Below are positions 36,921 through 45,905 of a stretch of DNA of 64,000 bases, piece after piece. The position numbers and the translations under genes are program-made. Every line of letters starts with the position of its first letter. Positions within the stretch are counted from its first letter, which is position 1. Below the pieces are notes generated by a model. The model did no database searches and was not told the DNA's origin. It saw nothing but the letters and a program-made list of their open reading frames with translations. The stretch is from Comamonadaceae bacterium (GTDB lineage Bacteria > Pseudomonadota > Gammaproteobacteria > Burkholderiales > Burkholderiaceae_C): positions 219,188 to 283,187 of the forward strand of contig CANGLW010000001.1 of NCBI GenBank assembly GCA_947454955.1, written 5' to 3'.

Positions 36921-37850
36921 ATGGTCGGGCAGGGCAGATCCGAATCGGGCTACCGCGGCCGGTTTGCCCCCTCCCCCACCGGACCCTTGCACGCAGGGTC
37001 TTTGGTGGCCGCACTGGCCAGCTACTTGGACGCGCGTGCGCACCATGGGCTATGGTTGGTGCGCATCGAAGATGTGGACACCCCGCGCTGCGTGCCAGGT
37101 GCTGATGACCTCATTTTGCAGCAACTCGCGGCCTGCGGCATGCAAAGTGATGAGCCGCCAGTGTGGCAAAGCCAGCGCGGACAGATTTACCAAACGGCTT
37201 TGCAACAGCTCATCGCCAAAGTCTTGGCTTACCCGTGTGGCTGCACACGCAAAGACATTGAAGCGGCGATGGCAGCCAGTGGCGCTAGCAAGGCGCGACA
37301 TACGGAATTGGTATACCCCGGCACCTGCCGTCATGGCTTGCACGGCAAAGCTGCACGCGCATGGCGTTTGAATTTATTTGCTATGGATAACGTAGCACTT
37401 GATACAGATTTCACCTGGCACGACAGGCGCTTAGGCGCTCAACGCCAAAACGTGATGACGGAGGTGGGTGACTTTGTACTCCTACGCGCTGACGGCTTGT
37501 GGGCTTACCAATTGGCGGTGGTGGTGGACGATGCCGCGCAGGGCATCACCCATGTGGTGCGCGGCGAAGACCTGAGGGACAACACTCCGCGCCAAATGGT
37601 GTTGCAACAAGCCCTGGGCTTGCCCACGCAGCACTACCTGCACACACCGCTGGTCTTGGACCAGCGCGGCGAAAAACTCAGCAAACAACATGGCGCTGTG
37701 GCACTCGATACGAGCAGCCCACAGGCTGCGTTGCGCTGCTTGCAAGAGGCCGCGCAGGTGCTGGGTTTGCCCACCAGCCCTGCAGCCACGCCCGAGGGGG
37801 CTTTGGAAGATTGGACCCGCGCTTGGGGCCACCTGTTGAACCACACCTGA
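36921..37850 (+). CDS. gluQ: Glutamyl-Q tRNA(Asp) synthetase
   Basis: GltX-like paralogue without the anticodon-binding domain (309 residues) that glutamylates queuosine-34 in tRNA-Asp. Evidence: [15 protein letters not shown] (HIGH motif as HAGS), KLSKQHG (KMSKS), and a zinc site of the form CGC...Y-PGT-C (C-x-C at YPCGCTR and Y-x3-C at LVYPGTC), which is diagnostic of GluQRS. It lacks any C-terminal anticodon domain. Its tRNA-Asp substrate is encoded in the same window at 4736. The start ATG 36921 leaves an 11-residue lead before the core. Neighbours are the FAD oxidoreductase and trmB. Carries a 17-nt element at 37380. Confidence 0.93.
   Translation: MVGQGRSESGYRGRFAPSPTGPLHAGSLVAALASYLDARAHHGLWLVRIEDVDTPRCVPGADDLILQQLAACGMQSDEPPVWQSQRGQIYQTALQQLIAKVLAYPCGCTRKDIEAAMAASGASKARHTELVYPGTCRHGLHGKAARAWRLNLFAMDNVALDTDFTWHDRRLGAQRQNVMTEVGDFVLLRADGLWAYQLAVVVDDAAQGITHVVRGEDLRDNTPRQMVLQQALGLPTQHYLHTPLVLDQRGEKLSKQHGAVALDTSSPQAALRCLQEAAQVLGLPTSPAATPEGALEDWTRAWGHLLNHT
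37380..37396. repeat. 17-nt GCTAY-N7-RKAGC element in gluQ
   Basis: GCTAT-GGATAAC-GTAGC within a notably AT-rich patch. It encodes AMDNVA. The loop is similar to the minus-strand reading of the scoB copy (GGATTTG). Confidence 0.6.
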
Positions 37851-37889
37851 GCCGCAAACCTACAATGCAGGCTTGCTTTTGAGCCTGAC

Positions 37890-38699
37890 ATGACCCAGAA
37901 CCCCACAGACACCCCATCCGAAACCTCTGACAAGCTTGAGGCCAGTACCGCTGAGGCGCCCCCCAAAGACCGGCGCCGCCTGCCACCGGGGGATGTGGCG
38001 TTTCCCAAAACCATCAAAAGCTTTGTGCGCCGCGCTGGTCGCACCACCTCGGGTCAGGCCAAGGCCTTTGAAGAACTCGGGCCAAAGTTTTTGCTGAGCT
38101 ACACCGCCCAGCCCCTGAACGTGGCCAGCGCCTTTGCGCGTCAACCGCAAGACACCCTGGCCTCCGAACCCCAAGACCGGCCGCTGATTTTGGAAATCGG
38201 TTTTGGCATGGGCGAAGCCACCGCGCACATTGCCGGTGTGATGCCCGAGAAAAACTTTCTGTGCTGCGAGGTGCACGAGCCCGGCGTGGGCGCTTTGCTC
38301 AAGCGCATCGGCGAGCAGCATTTGAACAACATTCGCATCCTCTCGCACGACGCGGTCGAGGTCATCGACCACATGCTGCCCCTGCAAAGCCTGGACGGGG
38401 TGCATATTTTTTTCCCGGACCCCTGGCACAAAACCAAACACCACAAACGCCGGCTGATTCAAACGCCCTTGATCGCTAAGCTGGCTGCGCGTTTGAAGGT
38501 GGGTGGCTACCTGCATTGCGCCACCGATTGGGAGCCCTACGCCGAACAAATTCTGGAGGTGCTCAACAAAGAGCCCTTGCTGAAAAACACCGCGAGCGCC
38601 TATGCCCCCAAGCCCGCTTACCGTCCTCTGACCAAGTTTGAAAACCGCGGTCTGCGCCTGGGCCACGGCGTGTGGGACGTGGTGTTTGAACGGGTGTGA
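37890..38699 (+). CDS. trmB: tRNA (guanine-N7-)-methyltransferase
   Basis: SAM-dependent methyltransferase modifying G46 in tRNA variable loops. The 269-residue protein has an acidic/Ser-rich N-terminal extension (about 1-40), [22 protein letters not shown], the SAM loop [17 protein letters not shown] (about residues 97-113), then the catalytic-site stretch [21 protein letters not shown], which is specific for TrmB. It is 40 bases downstream of gluQ and 22 bases before an RluA-family gene, so three RNA-modification genes sit together. Confidence 0.95.
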   Translation: MTQNPTDTPSETSDKLEASTAEAPPKDRRRLPPGDVAFPKTIKSFVRRAGRTTSGQAKAFEELGPKFLLSYTAQPLNVASAFARQPQDTLASEPQDRPLILEIGFGMGEATAHIAGVMPEKNFLCCEVHEPGVGALLKRIGEQHLNNIRILSHDAVEVIDHMLPLQSLDGVHIFFPDPWHKTKHHKRRLIQTPLIAKLAARLKVGGYLHCATDWEPYAEQILEVLNKEPLLKNTASAYAPKPAYRPLTKFENRGLRLGHGVWDVVFERV

Positions 38700-38720
38700 T
38701 CTCACGCTGCTGAGCTGACC

Positions 38721-39710
38721 ATGGCCCACCAGCGATCCCCATGGCGCCCACCGATGCGCGATGGGGTGAGTGCCAGTTGCGTGGCTCTGCCACAACCCAC
38801 AACACAACCCAGTTCGCAAGCTAGCTGGTCCCTGCTCTTAGATTTTTTAGCTGAGCGCCTGAATGCTGTGAGCCGCGATGATTGGCACGCGCGCATGCAG
38901 CGCGGTGAGGTGCTCAGCGAACACGGTCAAGCTTTGGGGCCACACACGCCCTACGCCGCCTTGGCACACCAACAACCGCAAGCGCGGGTCTTCTACTACC
39001 GCTCAATTGAAGCTGAGCCAACGATCCCCTTCGAAGCGCAGGTGCTGTTTGACGACGAGCACCTGTTGGTGGCCGACAAGCCGCATTTTTTACCTGTGCT
39101 GCCAAGCGGGCGTTTTGTGCGCGAAACACTTTTGGTGCGCCTCAAAGCGCACACAGGCTTGGACGATCTCTCACCCATCCACCGCATCGACCGCGAGACT
39201 GCAGGCCTGGTGGTTTTCAGCAAACGCGCGCAAGACAGACACGCTTACCAACACTTGTTTGTCTCGCAAGACGTGCACAAAACCTATCTGGCAGTGGCAC
39301 CCTGGCGCGAGCATTTGCAACACCCTGTGGATGCACCACTGATCCACCGCAGCCGCATGGAAGCCGACACGCAGTTCTTCAGACAGCGTGAAGTCACGGG
39401 CATACCCAACAGCGAAACCCGCGTGGCCATGCTGGCGCATTGGCACATTAGCCAGCATCTGGCGCTTTACCAGCTCACGCCACGCAGCGGCAAAACGCAT
39501 CAGTTGCGTGTGCACATGAACGCCTTAGGCGCGCCGATGATGGGCGACCAGTTCTACCCCGAGGTCAAACACGCAGCGGGCGTGGACGATTTCAGCGAGC
39601 CGTTGCAACTGCTGGCCCAAAGCATCGCCTTCACAGACCCGGTGACGGGGCAAGCACGCAGCTTTGAAAGCCAGCGCGTGTTGAGCCTGCACGCTGAACG
39701 AATCAGCTAG
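38721..39710 (+). CDS. RluA-family pseudouridine synthase
   Basis: A 329-residue RluA-superfamily enzyme with the catalytic motif SPIHRIDRETAGLVVFSK (Asp157), and TPRSGKTHQLRVHMNALGAPMMGDQFY in the C-terminal half. There is no S4 domain at the N-terminus; instead a 60-residue lead region precedes the catalytic domain. RluA-type enzymes modify 23S rRNA or tRNA, but the target here cannot be inferred. It follows trmB on the same strand. Confidence 0.88.
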   Translation: MAHQRSPWRPPMRDGVSASCVALPQPTTQPSSQASWSLLLDFLAERLNAVSRDDWHARMQRGEVLSEHGQALGPHTPYAALAHQQPQARVFYYRSIEAEPTIPFEAQVLFDDEHLLVADKPHFLPVLPSGRFVRETLLVRLKAHTGLDDLSPIHRIDRETAGLVVFSKRAQDRHAYQHLFVSQDVHKTYLAVAPWREHLQHPVDAPLIHRSRMEADTQFFRQREVTGIPNSETRVAMLAHWHISQHLALYQLTPRSGKTHQLRVHMNALGAPMMGDQFYPEVKHAAGVDDFSEPLQLLAQSIAFTDPVTGQARSFESQRVLSLHAERIS

Positions 39711-39749
39711 GCCTACAAACTGCAGGCTTCGCACTTGCACTTGACTAGG

Positions 39750-42700
39750 TCAGTCTTTGAGCAAGCTGGCCAAGAGGCTCGCCACATGCACCGCTTCGCG
39801 CTGCGCACCATCGTGGATTTGATGGCGACAGCTGGTGCCATCGGCCACCACAATGGCATCGGGCTTGGCGCGCACAGCAGGCAAAAGGCTGAGCTCGGCC
39901 ATTTGCATGGACACGTCAAAGTGCGCAGCCTCGTAGCCAAAGCTGCCGGCCATGCCGCAGCAACTGCTCTCGATCACCTGCACCTTGGCTTGCGGGATCA
40001 GCTGCAACACCTCTTGCACCGGCGTGAAGGCCGCAAACGCTTTTTGGTGGCAGTGGCCGTGCAGCAAAATGTCTTGCGAAGCAGGTTGCAAACGCGCTTT
40101 CAAATCTTCCAATCGACCGGCCTTGGCTTCACGCGCTAAAAATTCTTCCAGCAACACCGCTTGTTGGCTCACTTGCACCGCAGCTTCACCCAAGCCCATC
40201 ACCAGGGTCTCGTCACGCAGGGTCAAAAGGCATGAGGGCTCCAGGCCGACGATGGCAATGCCACGCTGCGCAAACGGCTGCAAGGCTTGCACCAACTCAG
40301 CCGCTTTGGCTTTGGCTTTGTCCAGCATGCCATTGGCCATGAAGGTTCGGCCACAACACAGGTGCTTGCCGTTTGCTCTGTTTTTGCTAGCAACGTGTAC
40401 CGCGTAACCGCCAGCTTGCAGCACTTTCACAGCATCGAACACATTGTCCGCTTCAAAGGTGCCGTTGAAGGTGTCCACAAACAAGACCACGGGCTTGGCC
40501 GCTGCCAAGATCTCGTCACGGCTGGCCAACGCGGGGGCTGAATTGAAAAACGTGGTGCTTTGCCACTGCGGCAAACTGCGCTTGGCCGACAGGCCCAAAA
40601 GCTGCTCACCCAGCTTGGCCATCAGCGGCGAGTGGTTGCGCAAATTGAGTACAGGTGCAATCTTGGCAGCCAGGTGTGCGTAATTAGGCAGGTGCGCAAT
40701 CAGCTTGTCTTTGAGGCTGTGGCCGTGCGCTTGTTTGTAGTGGTGCAGCGCTTCGATTTTCATCTTGGCCATGTCCACACCGGTGGGGCAATCGCGCTTG
40801 CAACCTTTACAGCCCACACACAGGTCCATGGCCTCGTGCACCGCTTCACTGGCCAGGCCGTTGCCTTGCGCATCAAGCTGGCCCGACAAGGCCAGGCGCA
40901 AGGTGTTGGCGCGGCCGCGCGTCAAGTGCTGCTCATCGCGGGTAACGCGGTAGCTCGGGCACATGGTGCCTGCGTCGAACTTGCGGCAGTGGCCGTTGTT
41001 GTTGCACATCTCCACCGCTTTGGCCAAGCCCTGCGCTGGGTCGCCGCCCGTGCCAGGCGCGGTGGTTTCTTCAGTCACCGGGTTGTTTTGCACATCCCAG
41101 GCGCGCCAGTCCAACACCGGGGCAATGGGCACCACTTTGTAGCTCGGCGGAAAACGCATGAGCGTGGTGTCGTCCATTTTGGGTGGGTTGATCATGCGCT
41201 GTGGGCACAGCAATTGCGCCGGGTCCATGTGCTGCTTGATCTGCGCAAAAGCCTGGGTGATGGCCGGGCCAAACTGCCAGCTGATCCACTCGCCGCGGCA
41301 CAGACCATCGCCATGCTCGCCGCTGTAAGCACCTTTGTAACGGCGCACCAGCTCGCTGGCTTCTTCAGCGATAGCTCTCATTTTGATAGCGCCTTCACGG
41401 CGCATGTCCAAAATGGGTCGCACATGCAGCGTCCCTACCGAAGCATGGGCATACCAGGTGCCGCGGCTGCCGTGCTTGCGAAACACTTGCGTCAAAGCAT
41501 CGGTGTACTCGGCCAGGTGCTCAAGCGGCACGGCGCAGTCTTCAATGAAGCTCACGGGTTTGCCGTCGCCGCGCAAACTCATCATGATGTTCAGGCCCGC
41601 TTTGCGCACCTCCCACAGGTTTTTCTGCGGGGCATCGTCCACCATTTCCACCACGCTGCCGGGTAGCCCCAAGTCGCCCATCAACTCCACCAGCGCTTTC
41701 ATGTGCGGCAACAGGCTGGCTTTGTCCGGGCCAGAGAATTCCACCAACAACACGGCTTCTGGCTTACCACCATTGATGGCCAGCGAGAGCGCGGTACGGA
41801 TGGTGGGCGCAAACGCGGGGTTTTGCAGCGACAACTCAATCATGGTGCGGTCGACCAATTCGACCGCTGAGAGCGCGCCGCTTTGCAGGTTGTGCCCAAG
41901 CTTGACGATGTGCTGCGCACTGTCCATCGCTTGGTAGAAGGTGGGGAAGTTCACCACGCCCAAAATTTTCGCGCGGGGCACCTCACTCAACTTCAAGGTG
42001 AGCGAACGCGTCAGGGCCAGCGTGCCTTCGCTGCCGATGAGCAAATGCGCCAGGTTCACCGAACCGTCGGAGGTGTAAGGCAGCTCGTTTTGGTTGTGAA
42101 AAATATCCAGGTTGTAGCCCGCCACACGGCGCAGCACCTTGGGCCAACGCGCCTCAATCTCATCCTTGTGTTGCAAAGCAAGACCTTGCACAAACTCACC
42201 GATCTGCCGTGCGCGGCCGGTGCTGGCATCAAAGCGACCGAAGGTGTGCAAGCTGCCGTCGCTGAGCCACGCTTGCGCGCCCAGCACGTTGTGCACCATG
42301 TTGCCGTAAGCAATCGAGCGGCTGCCACATGAGTTGTTGCCCGCCATGCCCCCCAAGGTGGCTTGTGCGCTGGTGGACACATCCACCGGGTACCACAGAC
42401 CGTGGGATTTAAGCCCAGCGTTGAGGTGGTCCAGCACCATACCGGGTTCTACGGTCACCGTGCGCTCATTCACATCGAGCGACAAGATCTTGCGCATGTG
42501 CTTGCTGTGATCGATCACCAAGCCCGCCCCCACCGTCTGCCCACACTGGCTGGTGCCACCGCCGCGCGGCACGATGGGCACGTTCAAGTCACGGCAAATG
42601 TCCAGCGCCAGTTGCACATCTTGTGCGTTGGTGGGCACGAACACGCCCACAGGCATTTGCTGGTAGATGGACGCATCTGTCGCATAGCGGCCGCGATCGG

Positions 42701-42833
42701 CCGCGCCAAACAGCACCTCGCCTTGGGTTTCTTGTTGCAAACGCTGCGCTAAACGGCCCGCCACTTCATTGCTGGTGCGGGCCACTTGGTCGTAACTGGC
42801 TTGGGTGATGTGCGGGGGCAAAGGAGCGTTCAT
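39750..42833 (-). CDS. FAD-binding and Fe-S-binding dehydrogenase (YdiJ/D-2-hydroxyacid dehydrogenase-like)
   Basis: A 1027-residue fusion with three parts. An N-terminal FAD_binding_4 domain (about 45-270) has RGGGTSQCGQTVGAGLVIDHSKHM and ATLGGMAGNNSCGSRS. A FAD-oxidase C-terminal domain follows. The C-terminal half carries Fe-S clusters (CNNNGHCRKF..., CVGCKGCKRDCPTG) and two CCG motifs (LCCGRTFMA and ESSCCGMAGSFG). The architecture matches E. coli YdiJ, a D-2-hydroxyglutarate dehydrogenase, and D-lactate/glycolate oxidising enzymes. It is co-transcribed with gntR (ATGA overlap), and the divergent serine-glyoxylate-type aminotransferase hints at glycolate, D-glycerate or a related 2-hydroxyacid. 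The substrate is unproven. Contains two 17-nt elements. Confidence 0.87.
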   Translation of the reverse strand: MNAPLPPHITQASYDQVARTSNEVAGRLAQRLQQETQGEVLFGAADRGRYATDASIYQQMPVGVFVPTNAQDVQLALDICRDLNVPIVPRGGGTSQCGQTVGAGLVIDHSKHMRKILSLDVNERTVTVEPGMVLDHLNAGLKSHGLWYPVDVSTSAQATLGGMAGNNSCGSRSIAYGNMVHNVLGAQAWLSDGSLHTFGRFDASTGRARQIGEFVQGLALQHKDEIEARWPKVLRRVAGYNLDIFHNQNELPYTSDGSVNLAHLLIGSEGTLALTRSLTLKLSEVPRAKILGVVNFPTFYQAMDSAQHIVKLGHNLQSGALSAVELVDRTMIELSLQNPAFAPTIRTALSLAINGGKPEAVLLVEFSGPDKASLLPHMKALVELMGDLGLPGSVVEMVDDAPQKNLWEVRKAGLNIMMSLRGDGKPVSFIEDCAVPLEHLAEYTDALTQVFRKHGSRGTWYAHASVGTLHVRPILDMRREGAIKMRAIAEEASELVRRYKGAYSGEHGDGLCRGEWISWQFGPAITQAFAQIKQHMDPAQLLCPQRMINPPKMDDTTLMRFPPSYKVVPIAPVLDWRAWDVQNNPVTEETTAPGTGGDPAQGLAKAVEMCNNNGHCRKFDAGTMCPSYRVTRDEQHLTRGRANTLRLALSGQLDAQGNGLASEAVHEAMDLCVGCKGCKRDCPTGVDMAKMKIEALHHYKQAHGHSLKDKLIAHLPNYAHLAAKIAPVLNLRNHSPLMAKLGEQLLGLSAKRSLPQWQSTTFFNSAPALASRDEILAAAKPVVLFVDTFNGTFEADNVFDAVKVLQAGGYAVHVASKNRANGKHLCCGRTFMANGMLDKAKAKAAELVQALQPFAQRGIAIVGLEPSCLLTLRDETLVMGLGEAAVQVSQQAVLLEEFLAREAKAGRLEDLKARLQPASQDILLHGHCHQKAFAAFTPVQEVLQLIPQAKVQVIESSCCGMAGSFGYEAAHFDVSMQMAELSLLPAVRAKPDAIVVADGTSCRHQIHDGAQREAVHVASLLASLLKD
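40375..40391. repeat. 17-nt GCTAY-N7-RKAGC element (copy 1) in the FAD/Fe-S dehydrogenase
   Basis: Minus-strand reading GCTAG-CAAAAAC-AGAGC. It has one arm mismatch but an exact CAAAA loop start. Confidence 0.5.
41374..41390. repeat. 17-nt GCTAY-N7-RKAGC element (copy 2) in the FAD/Fe-S dehydrogenase
   Basis: Minus-strand reading GCTAT-CAAAATG-AGAGC, followed directly by TATC. It encodes AIKMRA in the dehydrogenase. Confidence 0.65.
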
Positions 42834-43495
42834 AACGGGTCTAAAAAGGACAACACCACCTCACGCTTGTGCTGCAAATGTGTGAGCAACACCTCGCGCA
42901 TGGCCACGCTGTCACGTGCTTCGAGCGCAGCCACCATGGCATCGTGTTCTTGCACAGCGCGCGCCCACTTCTCGCCATCTTGGTTCGAACGAAAACGCAG
43001 GGCTTGCAAGCGCGCGTTGACCTGGTTGTAGGTGGCAGTGAGCACCGGGTTTTTGGCAGCCGCGTTGATGGCGCGGTGGATCTCAGAGTTCAGACGGTAA
43101 TAGGCCGACAGGTCTTGGCGGGTGTAGGCCGCCAACATCTCGTAATGCAAGGCTTTGATGTTGTTCAGCTCAGCCTCGGTGATGCGCTGCGCGGCCAACT
43201 CGCCCGACTGGCCTTCCAGACCCGCCATCACTTCAAAGGTGTTGAGCACATCGTCGCGGTTCAACTGCAACGCAATCGCGCCGCGGTTGGGGAGCAACTC
43301 CACCAAACCTTCTGCGGCCAGCATCTTGATGGCTTCGCGCAAAGGGGTGCGCGACACATGCAGCTCTTCGCTGAGTTCGCGCTCATTGAGCTTGGCGCCG
43401 GGCGTGATTTGCCCTTCCACCAGCATTTGCCGCAGTTGCAGGGCCACCTGCTCGTGCAGGGCCGCACGCGGAATAGCTTGGATGACGGCACTCAT
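42830..43495 (-). CDS. GntR family (FadR/FCD-type) transcriptional regulator
   Basis: A 221-residue regulator with an N-terminal winged helix (about 10-75: LHEQVALQLRQMLVEGQITPGAKLNERELSEELHVSRTPLREAIKML) and an all-helical FCD ligand domain (about 90-215) with metal-ligand-type His/Asp positions (HYEMLAAYTRQDL, SEIHRAI). ATG 43495 gives the natural start MSAVIQAIPR. No ribosome site precedes it, because the preceding bases are the operator palindrome itself, so initiation may be leaderless or at the upstream TTG 43552. It is first in a minus-strand pair with the FAD dehydrogenase and divergent from the aminotransferase. Likely senses a hydroxy- or oxo-acid intermediate. Confidence 0.9.
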   Translation of the reverse strand: MSAVIQAIPRAALHEQVALQLRQMLVEGQITPGAKLNERELSEELHVSRTPLREAIKMLAAEGLVELLPNRGAIALQLNRDDVLNTFEVMAGLEGQSGELAAQRITEAELNNIKALHYEMLAAYTRQDLSAYYRLNSEIHRAINAAAKNPVLTATYNQVNARLQALRFRSNQDGEKWARAVQEHDAMVAALEARDSVAMREVLLTHLQHKREVVLSFLDPL

Positions 43496-43510
43496 TTTTG
43501 TATTCAAAAA
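43495..43510. promoter_or_regulatory. GntR-type operator 1 (gntR-proximal)
   Basis: Perfect inverted repeat TTTTTG-TATT-CAAAAA abutting the gntR ATG. Its core TTGTATTCAA resembles the TTGTATACAA boxes of FadR-type regulators. It would block transcription or initiation of gntR itself. Confidence 0.6.
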
Positions 43511-43545
43511 TTTCTTAGATTGGGCTGATTTTAAGGCAAAATCAG

Positions 43546-43572
43546 TTGACAAATGTATTTTGTATGCAAAAA
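43546..43572 (+). promoter_or_regulatory. Aminotransferase promoter -35 and GntR-type operator 2
   Basis: TTGACA at 43546-43551 is a consensus -35. The second copy of the palindrome, TTTTG-TATG-CAAAA (43558-43571), lies immediately downstream in the -35/-10 spacer. The -10 is not clear (AAAAAT near 43569). Binding would repress the plus-strand genes. Confidence 0.55.
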
Positions 43573-43613
43573 ATAGCAGCCTTCAACCCATAACCCTTCC
43601 TCCTCACATCACC

Positions 43614-44834
43614 ATGCTCGTCACCGATTTCCACCCCACTGGCCGCCACTTCCTGCAGATTCCCGGCCCCTCCCCCGTGCCCGAGCGCGTGCTGCGCGCC
43701 ATGAGCCTGCCCACCATCGACCACCGCGGTCCCGAGTTCGCCATGCTGGGCAAAAAGGTGCTGCGCGATGTGCAAAAGATTTTCCAAACCACCCAGCCGG
43801 TGATGATTTACCCGGCTTCTGGCACCGGTGCCTGGGAAGCCGCTTTGGTCAACACCCTGAGCGCAGGCGACCATGTGCTGATGTACGAGACCGGTCACTT
43901 CGCGTTTTTGTGGAACAAACTCGCCACCCGACTGGGCCTCAAAACCGAGGTGCTGAGCCTGCCCGGCATGGAAGGCTGGCGGCATGGTGTGCAAGCGCAT
44001 TTGATTGAAGAGCGCTTGAAGGCCGACACCGCGCACAGCATCAAAGCGGTGTGCGTGGTGCACAACGAAACCTCCACCGGCGTGACCAGCGACATCGCCG
44101 CGGTGCGCCGCGCCATGGACGCAGCCAAGCACCCTGCCCTCTTGCTGGTCGACACCATCTCAGGCCTGGCAGGTGCCGACTACCAGCACGACGCTTGGGG
44201 TGTGGACGTGTCCATCAGCGGTTCGCAAAAAGGCTTGATGCTGCCGCCCGGCATTAGCTTCAACGCCTTGTCGGCCAAAGCCATCGAAGCCAGCAAGCAC
44301 GCCACCTTGCCCAAGGCCTTCTGGGCTTGGGACGAGATCATTGAGATGAACAAAGGCGGCTACTGGCCCACCACCCCCAACACCAATTTGCTCTACGGTT
44401 TGAGCGAAGCCTGCGACATGATTTTGGGCCAGGGTTTGGACGCGGTGTTCGCCCGCCACCAACGCTGGGCTGCCGGTGTGCGCGCTGCGGTGCGCGCCTG
44501 GGGCTTGCCCATTCAGTGCGCCGACGAGAAGGTCTACTCCCCCATCTTGACCGGCGTGATGACACCTGAAGGCGTGGACGCGGATGCGGTGCGCAAAATC
44601 ATCCACGAGCGTTTTGACTGTTCGCTGGGCACGGGCCTGGGCAAGATCAAAGGCCGCATGTTCCGCATTGGCCACTTGGGTGACAGCAACGACCTGACCC
44701 TGATTGCCACCGTGGCAGGTTGCGAAATGGGCCTCAAACTCGCAGGGGTACGCTTGGCAGGTTCGGGCGTTCAAGCCATCATGGACCACTACGCCAGCCA
44801 CCCGGTCGCGCTGCCTTTGCAAGCAGCCGCCTAA
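43614..44834 (+). CDS. Serine--glyoxylate aminotransferase-type PLP enzyme
   Basis: A class V aminotransferase of 406 residues in the alanine/serine-glyoxylate family. Motifs: GRHFLQIPGPSPVPERVLRAM, MIYPASGTGAWEAAL (PLP phosphate), VCVVHNETSTGVTSD, LLVDTISGLAGADY, and the Schiff-base Lys in SGSQKGLMLPPG. It probably makes glycine and hydroxypyruvate from serine and glyoxylate (or alanine and glyoxylate). The ATG at 43614 opens with MLVTDFHPTGRHFL; the longer upstream frame runs through the divergent gntR and is a shadow. A Bug-type binding protein follows, and the divergent gntR and FAD dehydrogenase complete what may be a 2-hydroxyacid/glyoxylate module. Confidence 0.9.
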   Translation: MLVTDFHPTGRHFLQIPGPSPVPERVLRAMSLPTIDHRGPEFAMLGKKVLRDVQKIFQTTQPVMIYPASGTGAWEAALVNTLSAGDHVLMYETGHFAFLWNKLATRLGLKTEVLSLPGMEGWRHGVQAHLIEERLKADTAHSIKAVCVVHNETSTGVTSDIAAVRRAMDAAKHPALLLVDTISGLAGADYQHDAWGVDVSISGSQKGLMLPPGISFNALSAKAIEASKHATLPKAFWAWDEIIEMNKGGYWPTTPNTNLLYGLSEACDMILGQGLDAVFARHQRWAAGVRAAVRAWGLPIQCADEKVYSPILTGVMTPEGVDADAVRKIIHERFDCSLGTGLGKIKGRMFRIGHLGDSNDLTLIATVAGCEMGLKLAGVRLAGSGVQAIMDHYASHPVALPLQAAA

Positions 44835-44868
44835 GGGGCGCAGAACCACAAGACCTGAGGAGACAACT

Positions 44869-45846
44869 TTGAAACGCAGAACCTTGCTACAAGCCACCGG
44901 TGCTGCGGCCGCCACCTTGGCCGCCCCCATGATCAAGGCGCAGACCTTGCCCAGTGGCCCCATCCGCATCATCGTAGGCTTTCCACCCGGCGGGGGCACC
45001 GATGCCCTGGCGCGCGTGGTGGCGCAAAAGCTCACAACGATGTGGAACACCAGCATCGTCATCGACAACAAAGCGGGTGCAGCTGGCGTGATTGCAGCGG
45101 ACTTCACCGCCAAGCAACCGTCTGACGGCAACACGCTCTTGATGGCCCACATCAACAGCCACGCGCTGGCCCCGAGCTTGCAGCCCAAGCTGGGTTATGT
45201 GGTGGAGCGCGACTTTGTGCCGATCTGCCTGGTGGGTGTAACGCCCAACTTGCTGATTTGCAACGAGACCCAAGCTGCCAAAAATGTGAAAGACCTGGTG
45301 GCCTTGTGCAAAGCCCAACCCGGCAAGATCAGCTTTGCCTCCGCAGGTGGCGGCTCGGCCCAACATTTGGCGCTGGAGATGTTCAAGCTGCGTGCGGGCA
45401 TTGATGCGCTGCATGTGCCCTACAAAGGCTCTGGCCCGGCGCTTACCGATTTGATTGGCGGGCAAGTGAACTACTGTTTCGAGACCATGACCTCGGCCAC
45501 CCCGCATGTCAAAAGCGGCAAGGCCATTGCGCTGGCGCAAACCCGCACCAAACGCGCCAAGGGCCACCCTAACGTGCCCACCATGGACGAGCAAGGCTTT
45601 GCCGGGTTCGATGCCACCACCTGGTACGGTTTGGTTGCACCGGGCAAGCTGCCTGCAGCCATGGCCCAGCGCATGAACGAAGACATCAACAAAGTCTTGG
45701 CCATGCCCGATGTGCAAGAAAAACTCGACCAGTACGGCGCTGAAGACGGCGGCGGCACGCAGCAGCGCTTTGTCGACTTCATCAAAAACGAGCAAGCCAA
45801 ATGGGCCAAGGTCATCAAAGACGCCAAGGTCTCAGCTGACGCTTAA
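44869..45846 (+). CDS. Tripartite tricarboxylate transporter (Bug-type) substrate-binding protein 3
   Basis: A 325-residue Bug protein. The N-terminus KRRTLLQATGAAAATLAAP contains a twin-arginine-like RRTLLQ followed by a hydrophobic stretch, so Tat export is possible although a Sec signal is not excluded. Family motifs are IRIIVGFPPGGGTDALAR, ISFASAGGGSAQHLALEM and VPYKGSGPALTDLIGGQV. No ATG exists before the signal; a TTG at 44869 is preceded by GAGGAG (44857-44862) and is taken as the start. It lies 34 bases after the aminotransferase and ends at a strong terminator. Unlike binding proteins 1 and 2 it keeps the canonical GFPPGGGTD loop. Confidence 0.9.
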   Translation: MKRRTLLQATGAAAATLAAPMIKAQTLPSGPIRIIVGFPPGGGTDALARVVAQKLTTMWNTSIVIDNKAGAAGVIAADFTAKQPSDGNTLLMAHINSHALAPSLQPKLGYVVERDFVPICLVGVTPNLLICNETQAAKNVKDLVALCKAQPGKISFASAGGGSAQHLALEMFKLRAGIDALHVPYKGSGPALTDLIGGQVNYCFETMTSATPHVKSGKAIALAQTRTKRAKGHPNVPTMDEQGFAGFDATTWYGLVAPGKLPAAMAQRMNEDINKVLAMPDVQEKLDQYGAEDGGGTQQRFVDFIKNEQAKWAKVIKDAKVSADA

Positions 45847-45873
45847 AATCAGCAGCATCCATGCTCTGAACCA

Positions 45874-45897
45874 GGCGGGTCTTCACCCGCCTTTTTT
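45874..45897 (+). terminator. Intrinsic terminator after Bug gene 3
   Basis: Perfect 7-bp GC-rich stem GGCGGGT (45874-45880) / ACCCGCC (45885-45891) with a CTTC loop and T6 tail (45892-45897), 28 bases past the stop. Confidence 0.93.
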
Positions 45898-45905
45898 GTT
45901 CCCGC

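Noticed and set aside
38834..38851. Element-like GCTCT...TTAGC in the RluA-type gene
   Set aside because: The spacing between arms is 8 rather than 7 bases and the arms pair poorly, so it was left out of the repeat family.
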